From Acidobacteriota bacterium (GTDB lineage: Bacteria; Acidobacteriota; UBA6911): a stretch of 6,851 nucleotides of DNA. The stretch covers positions 1 through 6,851 of the forward strand of contig JAFNAH010000071.1 of assembly GCA_017860075.1 (NCBI GenBank), written 5' to 3'. The notes under the pieces are model-generated. The model searched no databases, was not told where the DNA came from, and was given only the letters and a program-made list of their open reading frames with translations. The translations under genes and the position numbers were made by a program. Shown piece by piece: positions 1 to 5,542 of the stretch; positions within the stretch are counted from its first letter, which is position 1; each line of letters begins with the position of its first letter.

Positions 1-171
1 CTGTTTCACCCCTCCGGGGTGGCTTTACGACCACTCCCACGGCGGTTTAGCAGTGATGATGCGGGTAGACCGTGACCGCCGCTGGCGACCCTGAAAGGGA
101 TAGAAGAGCCCAGGGTGCAAACCCTGGGAAGGATGGAGTTTCTCTCGAGATTCAACCCTGGAGGGGTTGAT
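1..171. repeat. Hairpin-rich repeat-like element, cut by the left edge
   Basis: No credible gene is seen here. The segment holds three clean inverted repeats. CACCCC/GGGGTG lies at 7-12 and 16-21 with a 3-nt loop. CCCAGGG/CCCTGGG lies at 109-115 and 122-128 with a 6-nt loop. TCAACCC/GGGTTGA lies at 152-158 and 164-170 with a 5-nt loop. A smaller CCCT/AGGG stem sits at 89-92 and 96-99. All arms are variations on a CCCT/AGGG core. From memory, intergenic elements of this style (AACCCCTCCGGGGTT-like and CCCAGGGTGCAAACCCTGGG-like hairpins) recur many times in Acidobacteria and Planctomycetes genomes and are often mis-called as small proteins. Calling it one copy of such a family is inference, because only one copy is visible and its left boundary is outside the window. 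A structured RNA is the alternative. Confidence 0.5.
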
Positions 172-244
172 CAGCGGTCCTGCTCAGAGTTGTACGCGCT
201 CAACATACCAGTGTCTGAAGCACAGAAAGGTTCCGTGCAACAGG

Positions 245-273
245 TGGACAGGGTTGCGGGCAAGGGCTATACT
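245..273 (+). promoter_or_regulatory. Probable sigma-70-type promoter for the zinc-ribbon gene
   Basis: A TGGACA box at 245-250 and a TATACT box at 268-273 are separated by exactly 17 bases. Each hexamer differs from the consensus by one base. Transcription would begin near 280, leaving a leader of about 115 nt before the GTG start at 395. It lies just downstream of the hairpin-rich element and points toward the zinc-ribbon gene. The call rests on sequence only. Confidence 0.55.
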
Positions 274-394
274 ACATGTTTGATATGCCAGTCCTGGAGA
301 TCTCGTTGCCCACTCACAAGATGTTCGACGCGTGCGACAAGCGCCCGCGGAAACTCCCCGCCTCGACACGGGAGGATTCGAGGGGGGCAAACAG

Positions 395-1105
395 GTGAAT
401 CCCGATCTTCGAAACCTGATTGCCCTGCAGGACACAGAACTGAAGATCGCCAGCCTCCAAAAACAAATCTCCGATATTCCTAAGCAGATTGAAACATACC
501 ACCAGGAACTGGTGCGCCTCGAGGAGGCCCACCAGCATCGCGTCGTTCAGCTGCAGGAGGACACGAAGCGTCGCCGCACCTTCGAAAGCGAGGTCGACAT
601 GATGCGGGCGAGGCTCTCCAAGCTGAAAGACCAGCTCATGTTGGTGAAGACCAACAAGGAATACACGGCCATGCTGCATGAGATCCAGATGGCTGAAGCG
701 CAGATCCGACAGGAAGAGGACAAGATCCTGGAGATCATGGAAGAAATGGAGAACCTGGAGGCGAGCCTGAAGAGCGATGAAAGAGAGCTCAAGGCTCGAG
801 CAGAGGAAATCAGGAAGAGTGTCCAGGCCTGCCAATCTGCGATTCCTGAACTGGAGGCAGCCCTGGTGAGCCTGGGGGAAGAGAAGGCGAGAGCCGAATC
901 CAACATTCAATCCGAACTGCTGGCCCGTTACCGACGGATTGCGGAGCTTCGCAAGGGTATTGCTCTTGCCGAGGCCCGCGATGAGCTGTGCACCGCCTGC
1001 CACGTGCGCATCCGGCCCCAGGTCTACGCTGAGCTCCTGGGGACGGAAGACATTCACTCCTGCGACAGCTGCTCCCGCATCCTGTACCTCAAGGAAGCTT
1101 ACTGA
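395..1105 (+). CDS. Coiled-coil protein with C-terminal C4-type zinc ribbon (COG1579 family)
   Basis: The predicted 236-residue cytoplasmic protein has two parts. Residues of about 10-180 form a long, charged, heptad-rich helical hairpin (many E, K, Q and L, almost no glycine). The C-terminus has two CxxC knuckles, C199/C202 (CTAC) and C223/C226 (CDSC), which would bind one zinc ion. This matches the COG1579 (zf-RING_7) family, whose studied members (Chlamydia CdsZ, Helicobacter HP0958) act as chaperones or nucleic-acid-binding factors. The role in this organism is unknown. The GTG at 395 is preferred because GAGGGGGG (380-387) lies 7 bases upstream and family similarity begins at 'NPDLRNLIALQ'. 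An upstream in-frame GTG at 332 would add 21 unconvincing residues. A promoter is visible at 245-273. The gene is followed by about 140 bases without a clear terminator. Confidence 0.9.
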   Translation: MNPDLRNLIALQDTELKIASLQKQISDIPKQIETYHQELVRLEEAHQHRVVQLQEDTKRRRTFESEVDMMRARLSKLKDQLMLVKTNKEYTAMLHEIQMAEAQIRQEEDKILEIMEEMENLEASLKSDERELKARAEEIRKSVQACQSAIPELEAALVSLGEEKARAESNIQSELLARYRRIAELRKGIALAEARDELCTACHVRIRPQVYAELLGTEDIHSCDSCSRILYLKEAY

Positions 1106-1242
1106 TCCATCTCCTATCTGAAGCGACTGATTCTGGCGCTCTCGTGGTCGGCATCGGTATCGCAGTCGGAATCGGCATTCGAAATCATGATTTGCCGGCA
1201 GGTTCTGGTTGGCCGCACTGTGCGGGCAGGGCGACCGGGCTA
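1106..1242. other. Intergenic gap with an imperfect 18-bp direct duplication
   Basis: This stretch between the zinc-ribbon and POTRA genes contains two adjacent imperfect copies of a GTCGGNATCGGNAT unit, at about 1147-1163 and 1165-1181 (period 18). A weak 5-bp hairpin CCGCA/TGCGG (1213-1217/1221-1225) lies further right with no T tract. The reading frame of the next gene is open back to 1144 and would encode a VGIGIAVGIGI-like stretch, which does not resemble a signal peptide or a known domain, so I treat it as non-coding. I see no convincing promoter. Confidence 0.4.
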
Positions 1243-2127
1243 ATGCGGTCGTTGCCCGGCTTGAGCGGCTCGCCGCAAATTTGGTACTCTCACGAAGTGG
1301 CAAGAGGGTGTGTACTGCTCATCCTGTCGATCGTAATCACGACGAAAGCGATCCCCGCAGAGCCGGTGATTCTTCGCTCGATAGTCTTCGAAGGGAATAG
1401 TGCCGTGGACTCGGGAATCCTGAAATCCCGGCTCAGACACTCACGCCCGGGAGCCCGATACGAACCGGAGATCCTGAAGTATGAACTTGGGGCGATCGAG
1501 CGGCTCTATGAGGACGCGGGGTTCCTGCGCGCAGCAATCGGCAGCCCGTCGGTCGATATCACGGAGATCCCCGGCGACGGAAAGGCGGCCTCAGTGCGCA
1601 TCCCGATATCCGAGGGGGCCAGGTACACGCTCGCGAGTCTGGAGGTCAGAAACGCGAGGGCACTGAGCCCTGCCACGCTGCGGCAGATGTGCCCGGTGAG
1701 CAGCGGTCAACCGTATGGGCGAAGAAAGATCCAGGCGTGGGTGGACAGGATCCTGTCGGCATACCACGAACTGGGTTACATGCGTGCCGAGGTCAACCTT
1801 CAAGAGGACATTGATGACCGACAGCGGAGCGTGGGATGTGTAGTCGAGTGCTCGGAAGGAGCCATCTACAAGGTACGCAGGGTCACGATCGCGAATCTTG
1901 ATGGCCCCGATGCGCAGGAGTTCAGGCGCCGCCTCCTCGTCGGCGAGGGCCTGGTCTACAATCCCGAGATGCTTGTGATGAGCATTCAGCTGCTCAACTC
2001 GATGGGGATTTACAGGCCAATGTCCGAGGAAAACGTGAGAATTACCATCGATGATGCCGCCAGGTCGGTGGACCTCGAATTCACGCCGGCTCCTCAGCGC
2101 AAGCCGGATCAAAGCCTGCAGGATTGA
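1243..2127 (+). CDS. Secreted protein of three POTRA-like domains, without beta-barrel
   Basis: Starting at ATG 1243 the product has 294 residues. A hydrophobic stretch (about residues 22-35, GCVLLILSIVITT) followed by KAIPAEP looks like a Sec signal, so the rest should be periplasmic. Three POTRA-like beta-alpha-alpha-beta-beta modules follow, at about 42-127 ('LRSIVFEGNSAVDSGIL', 'LYEDAGFLRA'), 128-208 ('LASLEVRNARALSPATL', 'YHELGYMRAEV') and 209-284 ('VRRVTIANLDGPD', 'LLNSMGIYRPM'). The '(A)GF/GYxxA' turns and 'I/V-x-F/V-x-G/N-x' first strands are the POTRA signature. BamA/TamA-type Omp85 proteins carry such domains before a barrel of about 300 or more residues. Here the frame ends in a TGA straight after the third module, and the next gene is unrelated. 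The start is uncertain: GTG 1297 would leave a shorter, more typical signal peptide, and neither site has a strong ribosome-binding sequence. It is probably translationally linked to the VWFA gene. The function is not known; a periplasmic scaffold or docking role is inference. Confidence 0.8.
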   Translation: MRSLPGLSGSPQIWYSHEVARGCVLLILSIVITTKAIPAEPVILRSIVFEGNSAVDSGILKSRLRHSRPGARYEPEILKYELGAIERLYEDAGFLRAAIGSPSVDITEIPGDGKAASVRIPISEGARYTLASLEVRNARALSPATLRQMCPVSSGQPYGRRKIQAWVDRILSAYHELGYMRAEVNLQEDIDDRQRSVGCVVECSEGAIYKVRRVTIANLDGPDAQEFRRRLLVGEGLVYNPEMLVMSIQLLNSMGIYRPMSEENVRITIDDAARSVDLEFTPAPQRKPDQSLQD

Positions 2128-2138
2128 GAGCTGCCTAT

Positions 2139-3128
2139 ATGTTCCAACCGCATCAGCGCCTGCAACCAATACCGGGAGCGACGGTCCGCGTCGTGACAGG
2201 GATAGGATTAGGGCTGGCGATGATCCTGCTGGGCGGGACGAAAGCCTTGCCCGCAGCGGCTCAGGCGCAGATACCCCAGACGACCATCCGCGCGGAAGTA
2301 CCGCTGGTAAACATCATCTTCTCCGCGCTGGAACGCGATAACCGCCCTGTTCCCGGGCTGACGATGGACGATTTTCTGGTCTTTGAAGACCGGAAGCCTC
2401 AGAAGATCGAGTACTTCAGCCAGCTCACCGAGGGGAGCGAGATCCCGCTCACGATCGCGTTGCTGATCGACACGAGCGGGAGCGTCCGTACCAAGCTTGA
2501 CGACGAAAAGCAGACGGCAGCCGAGTTCCTGAGGAGCATCCTTCGCAAATCAAAGGATGAGGCTCTCATCATCCAGTTCGATTCCGAAGTGAGGCTGGTC
2601 CAGGACTTCACCGATGATACCGAACGTCTGGTTCGGGCTCTGAACTCGCTCGAGGCCGGCAACAGCACCTCACTCTATGACGCGATCTACCTTGCAGTCG
2701 AGGAGAAGCTGAAAGGGGAGGTCGGTCGTAAGGTGATCGTAGCCATCACGGACGGAGACGACACGGCAAGCAAGTTGAAGAAGGAGGATGCGATTGAGGC
2801 GGCGCAGAGGAGTGACGTGCTGATCTATGGAATCGGTGTCCGCTCGAGGGAGTTCGGGGCGAATTTCGGCGTGCTGAAGAGATTTGCCGAGGAGACGGGT
2901 GGCGGCTTCTTCTCTCCGCAGGCCAGGATGACCGAGATTCAATCCGCCTTCAAGGCGATCGGCGAGGAGCTGAAAGGCCAGTACAGCCTGGCCTATACAC
3001 CGGAGAACAGGGCGAATGACGGAACGTTCCGCGCGGTCGAGATCCGCTGTAAGCGCAAAGGAATCCGCGTCCGTGCGCGGCGGGGATACTACGCGCCCAA
3101 CTCCAACTCCCTCAAGGCTGCTCCCTAG
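2139..3128 (+). CDS. Secreted VWFA-related protein (acidobacterial VWFA family)
   Basis: From ATG 2139 the product has 329 residues. A basic N-terminus, a hydrophobic run (VVTGIGLGLAMILLGG) and ALPAAAQAQ give a plausible signal peptide with cleavage near residues 41-44. An N-terminal module follows (about 50-98) with 'RPVPGLTMDDFLVFEDRKPQKIEYF', characteristic of the acidobacterial VWFA-related family. A von Willebrand A domain (about 105-285) has an apparently complete metal site: D111-x-S113-x-S115 (DTSGS), T177 (TSLYDAI) and D205 (TDGDD). The 'GQYSLAYTPEN' and 'GYYAP' C-terminal block also fits the family. Such domains bind protein ligands through a divalent metal; the partner is unknown. 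The stop of the POTRA gene (2125-2127) is 11 bases upstream, and an in-frame TTG at 2124 would overlap it as TTGA. ATG 2139 is preferred because GAGAG (2126-2130) precedes it. Confidence 0.9.
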   Translation: MFQPHQRLQPIPGATVRVVTGIGLGLAMILLGGTKALPAAAQAQIPQTTIRAEVPLVNIIFSALERDNRPVPGLTMDDFLVFEDRKPQKIEYFSQLTEGSEIPLTIALLIDTSGSVRTKLDDEKQTAAEFLRSILRKSKDEALIIQFDSEVRLVQDFTDDTERLVRALNSLEAGNSTSLYDAIYLAVEEKLKGEVGRKVIVAITDGDDTASKLKKEDAIEAAQRSDVLIYGIGVRSREFGANFGVLKRFAEETGGGFFSPQARMTEIQSAFKAIGEELKGQYSLAYTPENRANDGTFRAVEIRCKRKGIRVRARRGYYAPNSNSLKAAP

Positions 3129-3196
3129 GCTGATACCTGCGAACGAAGATCGAGTGACTCGTATCGCGGCTTTCGTGCAGTCAACCTCACGCTTCG
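3129..3196. other. Short convergent intergenic gap
   Basis: This gap separates the 3' ends of the VWFA gene (plus) and the zinc-finger gene (minus). It contains a weak CGAG/CTCG stem with a 3-nt loop (3151-3154/3158-3161), flanked by GATAC (3132-3136) and GTATC (3161-3165). There is no T tract on either strand, so I do not call an intrinsic terminator. Confidence 0.3.
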
Positions 3197-3427
3197 CTAG
3201 CTCGCCATCCTGTCGACGCCTGCCTTGCCGGTACCGAAGACGAATAGTGCGGCATCCCTGTCGCGCGCCAGCAGGTATATGGCCTCCCTGCAGACATCGC
3301 ACTGATCCAGGTGGTCGAATAATTCGAGTTTCTCGTCGATGTTGAGCTGCTTGTCCAGGTACCGCACCATCTTCTCGAAGTTACAGCGCATCATGATATC
3401 CCCCGACAGCTCCTTTTTGTGATTCAT
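3197..3427 (-). CDS. Small zf-HC2-type protein, putative anti-sigma zinc-finger factor
   Basis: The frame encodes 76 residues from ATG 3427. The core 'CNFEKMVRYLDKQLNIDEKLELFDHLDQCDVC' has the H39-xxx-C43-xx-C46 pattern, with C15 as a possible fourth ligand. This is the zinc-binding layout of anti-sigma (ZAS/zf-HC2) N-terminal domains. No membrane segment is present, so it should be cytoplasmic, and it lacks the extracytoplasmic sensor part of classical anti-sigma factors. The start is unsettled. ATG 3427 has no ribosome-binding site. The tandem ATGs at 3394 and 3391 follow a GGGGGA by 4-7 bases, and family members usually begin just before the first cysteine, so a 64-65-residue product is equally likely. 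It lies head to head with a sigma-region-4-like gene, which supports a regulatory role. Pairing the two is inference. Confidence 0.7.
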   Translation of the reverse strand: MNHKKELSGDIMMRCNFEKMVRYLDKQLNIDEKLELFDHLDQCDVCREAIYLLARDRDAALFVFGTGKAGVDRMAS

Positions 3428-3437
3428 CGGATGGACC

Positions 3438-3442
3438 GGAGG
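3438..3442 (+). promoter_or_regulatory. Ribosome-binding site of the sigma-4-like gene
   Basis: GGAGG at 3438-3442 stands 5 bases before ATG 3448. It is among the better Shine-Dalgarno sequences in the window and is a main reason to accept the short reading frame downstream as a gene. Confidence 0.55.
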
Positions 3443-3447
3443 CTGTC

Positions 3448-3825
3448 ATGAGGAAACTTTTTCGAACAATTCCGCGTCTAAGGAGTATATCAACCATTGA
3501 TGCGGAGAGAGCGGAGGCGGACATGTCAAGCGTGGCCTTGCACTCGGAACGCGGCAGGGAACTCCTGTCGCAGAGAATATTCGAAGTCATTGAATCGTGG
3601 CCGGAGCCCTATCGCCTTGTCTTCATCCGGTCTCACTACTGGGGAGACACCGCCGAGATGATCTCGGCATCGATGGACATGACCCCCGCCGACGTGTGTC
3701 TGATGCTGGAACGTTGTGATCAGATGCTGCGTGCCGCCTTGCGGCCGTTCCGCGAAGAGCGCGGCGATCCTGAGCATGGTCCTCCAGAACGGTTTGGGGT
3801 TCCCTCCCGCCAACTGTACTGCTGA
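3448..3825 (+). CDS. Short sigma-70 region-4-like HTH protein lacking region 2
   Basis: The product has 125 residues. Residues of about 42-100 resemble sigma factor region 4 of ECF type: 'SWPEPYRLVFIRSHYWGDTAEMISASMDMTPADVCLMLERCDQMLRAAL' parallels the family pattern LPxxYRxVFxLxxxxGxxxxEIAxxLxxxxxxVxxxLxRxxxxLR. The helix-turn-helix is at about 68-95. The first 40 residues are basic and serine-rich with no sign of sigma region 2, which binds the -10 element and core polymerase. The protein is also shorter than normal ECF sigma factors of about 180 residues. The tail after 100 is rich in proline and charged residues. It may be a DNA-binding or sigma-interacting remnant, an adapter, or a regulator partnered with the adjacent zinc-finger protein. 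A decayed sigma gene is the alternative. The start is supported by GGAGG 5 bases upstream. Confidence 0.6.
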   Translation: MRKLFRTIPRLRSISTIDAERAEADMSSVALHSERGRELLSQRIFEVIESWPEPYRLVFIRSHYWGDTAEMISASMDMTPADVCLMLERCDQMLRAALRPFREERGDPEHGPPERFGVPSRQLYC

Positions 3826-3872
3826 AGGCCCTTCCCCCGCACGATTCCTTTGTTCTCTTCCGGGAACGGGTG

Positions 3873-3887
3873 TGCCGGCCCCCGGCA
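3873..3887 (+). terminator. Hairpin after the sigma-4-like gene, possible weak terminator
   Basis: TGCCGG (3873-3878) and CCGGCA (3882-3887) form a perfect 6-bp GC-rich stem with a CCC loop. It lies 47 bases after the stop of the sigma-4-like gene and before the glycosyltransferase gene. The nearest T run (TTTT, 3900-3903) is 12 bases after the stem, too far for a textbook intrinsic terminator, so the role is uncertain. Confidence 0.3.
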
Positions 3888-3964
3888 AATACGTTCAGAT
3901 TTTCCTACCCTGGACGATATGTAATTGGGAGCGTAGCACCCCCCGCGAGCGAACACAGGATCGA

Positions 3965-4744
3965 ATGATGGAAAACGGTTCCAGCCGAACTGCCGCGGAC
4001 ATCATAGTCCCGGTGCACGACCAGTACATTCACACGCGCGCACTCCTCGAGGGGATCTACCGCTACAGCGATCACCCCTTTCATATCTACGTCATTGACA
4101 ACGCCTCCAGCGACGAGACGGTCGATCTGGCAAAGATCTACACGCGCGATATCACGGTAGTCCGGAACAGGGAGGACGCCGGGTGGTGCGCGGCTATCAA
4201 TCAGGGCATCCGCCTCGGAAGCAATCCCTATCTCGTATTCATGCACAACAACGTCGAGGTCGATCAGGGTTGGCTGGGGAACCTCATCACCTTCCTGGAG
4301 ACTCATCCACGCATTGGAGCCGTGGGCCCGCTGGGTTCCGATCCGCGAGTCTGGCAGTGCGCTGATCGCGTCCGGGAAAAGATAGTCCCCCAGATTCCAC
4401 GGTTCCTGACCGAGGACATACACGAGCGGAACACGGTTCTGAAGTACCACTTTCACCGGGCAGGCATCCTGGTCGAAGGGGGGCTTGCGTTCTTCTGTGC
4501 CGCATTGAGGCGCCGGGCAGTGGAGTCGGTGGGAGACCTTGACGAGGGGTTCGTCAGCGGCGCCGACAGCGAGAGCTACTGCCGCCGGTTACGGAAGGCG
4601 GGATACGTTCTGGGGTTGGCCCTGGACACCTACGTGTTGCAGCGCTCTCCGGCCGGTCCGGGTCCGATCCCTGGAGCCGAGGAACGCCATCAGTGCCGGG
4701 GACCCGGCGCTGCCCGCCTCAGAGAGAGACACGCCGGCTATTGA
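3965..4744 (+). CDS. Family 2 glycosyltransferase (GT-A fold)
   Basis: From ATG 3965 the product is 259 residues with no membrane segment. It opens with the GT-A strand 'ADIIVPVHDQ' (11-20), then 'HIYVIDNASSDETVD' (40-54), which contacts the nucleotide, and 'NREDAGWCAAINQGI' (68-82). 'LVFMHNNVEV' (90-99) stands where family 2 enzymes carry the metal-binding DxD-like motif. 'GADSESYCRRLRKAGY' (200-215) corresponds to the ED-Y acceptor/catalytic block. It should move a sugar from a nucleotide donor onto a polysaccharide, lipid or protein acceptor; the specificity cannot be told. AGGA (3957-3960) supports this start, or ATG 3968. The frame is open back to 3716, but that part overlaps the preceding gene and has no family character. 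The last 35 or so residues after 'LALDTYVLQR' are rich in G, P and R and do not look like the family, so a late frameshift is possible. Confidence 0.85.
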   Translation: MMENGSSRTAADIIVPVHDQYIHTRALLEGIYRYSDHPFHIYVIDNASSDETVDLAKIYTRDITVVRNREDAGWCAAINQGIRLGSNPYLVFMHNNVEVDQGWLGNLITFLETHPRIGAVGPLGSDPRVWQCADRVREKIVPQIPRFLTEDIHERNTVLKYHFHRAGILVEGGLAFFCAALRRRAVESVGDLDEGFVSGADSESYCRRLRKAGYVLGLALDTYVLQRSPAGPGPIPGAEERHQCRGPGAARLRERHAGY

Positions 4745-4757
4745 TGGAACTGGGCAC

Positions 4758-4779
4758 GGCCTCGATGACCGATGAGGCC
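4758..4779. terminator. Inverted repeat between convergent genes, possible bidirectional terminator
   Basis: GGCCTC (4758-4763) and GAGGCC (4774-4779) form a 6-bp stem with a 10-nt loop, lying 13 bases after the glycosyltransferase stop and 41 bases beyond the response-regulator stop on the other strand. Its position between converging 3' ends suits a shared terminator. Neither strand shows a T tract, so any termination would not be by the standard intrinsic mechanism. Confidence 0.35.
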
Positions 4780-4820
4780 ACACGGCGGGCATGGGGAGAC
4801 ACTCTCGATTTGCCTGCCTG

Positions 4821-5534
4821 CTACGGAACGTACATGTACCCGCGCCCTCGCACGCTAATGAAGTGCCGCGGCTCTTCTGGTTCCTCTTCGAAATATCGCC
4901 TGAGACGGACGATGAAGTTGTCTACCGTCCGCGTCTCCACGTCGGACCGGTAGCCCCAGACGCGCTCCAGTAATTCCGCACGGCTGTGCACGGTGTTCGG
5001 CTCCGCCGTGAGCAGCTCCAGCAGGTCCGCTTCCAGGGCCGTGAGCTCCAGGCTGCCGCGCGGCCCCGCGCCGGTAAGCCGATCCAGGTCTATCTTGTAG
5101 CCCGCAACCTGAACCTCGCGCGTCGGCCGGTCAGGCCGCAGGTACCAGCGGCTGCGCTGGAGCATGCGCTGGATGCGCAGGAGCAGCTCGGGCAGGTGAA
5201 AGGGCTTCACCATATAGTCGTCCGCTCCCAGCTTGAATCCGATAACGCGGTCCCGTTCCGTGGACCGGGCCGTGAGCATGAGGATGGGGAGCTTTTCGTT
5301 CCGCCGGCGGACCTGTCGTGCGACCTCCAGGCCATCCATCTCCTCGAGCGTCAGGTCGAGGATAATCAGATCAAATTTTTCACGCTTGAGCAGAGCGAGC
5401 GCTTCTTTGCCGCTCGCCGTGGAGCAGATTTCGTACCCTTCCTGCTCCAGGTTAAACTGCAGCGGGCCGGCCAGGTGGGACTCGTCCTCGACGAGCAGGA
5501 TCCTTGAGGTTTCGCCTGTACCTTTCGACTGCAT
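4821..5534 (-). CDS. OmpR/PhoB-type response regulator
   Basis: The 237-residue protein has a receiver domain (about 10-125) with the full set of conserved residues: acidic pair E16/D17, phospho-acceptor D60 ('LIILDLTLEEMDG'), T88 and K110 ('DYMVKPF'). A winged-helix DNA-binding domain follows (about 145-237) with 'ELTALEADLLELL', 'RAELLERVWGY' and 'RTVDNFIVRLRRYFEEEP...FISVRGRGYMY'. It should be phosphorylated by the kinase encoded immediately upstream and then act as a transcription factor on unknown promoters. Two starts are possible. ATG 5534 lies 8 bases after the kinase stop. GTG 5546 overlaps that stop as GTGA and adds four residues. Neither has a strong ribosome-binding sequence, so translational coupling to the kinase is likely. 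The in-frame extension further upstream overlaps the kinase and is not part of the protein. Confidence 0.95.
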   Translation of the reverse strand: MQSKGTGETSRILLVEDESHLAGPLQFNLEQEGYEICSTASGKEALALLKREKFDLIILDLTLEEMDGLEVARQVRRRNEKLPILMLTARSTERDRVIGFKLGADDYMVKPFHLPELLLRIQRMLQRSRWYLRPDRPTREVQVAGYKIDLDRLTGAGPRGSLELTALEADLLELLTAEPNTVHSRAELLERVWGYRSDVETRTVDNFIVRLRRYFEEEPEEPRHFISVRGRGYMYVP

Positions 5535-5542
5535 TGTTCCGT

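Noticed and set aside
1..300. RNase P RNA, tmRNA, tRNA or rRNA at the left edge
   Set aside because: COG1579 genes often neighbour rnpB, so I looked for RNase P landmarks such as GAGGAAAGUCCGGGC and found none. No cloverleaf or rRNA signature is visible.
115..483. Plus-strand open frame starting inside the hairpin element
   Set aside because: Its beginning ('FNPGGVDQRS') is a translation of the hairpins and its end overlaps the zinc-ribbon gene in another frame. It has no ribosome-binding site.
314..1303. Long minus-strand open frame (329 codons) opposite the zinc-ribbon gene
   Set aside because: It lies fully antisense to a gene with clear zinc-ribbon motifs, a promoter and a ribosome-binding site. 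Its translation has no recognisable domain and reads as the mirror of the GC-rich coiled-coil codons.
1591..2169. Minus-strand open frame opposite the POTRA gene
   Set aside because: It is antisense to a well-patterned POTRA frame and has no domain character.
2670..3302. Minus-strand open frame opposite the VWFA gene
   Set aside because: It overlaps the VWFA domain core and the zinc-finger gene in a different frame, and its translation is low-complexity and arginine-rich.
3894..3925. Possible promoter for the glycosyltransferase (TTCAGA ... TGTAAT)
   Set aside because: The -10-like box TGTAAT (3920-3925) is fair, but the best -35-like box is 20 bases away and has only four matching bases.
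4986..5507. Plus-strand open frame opposite the response regulator
   Set aside because: It is antisense to an intact receiver and winged-helix gene and lacks a domain of its own.
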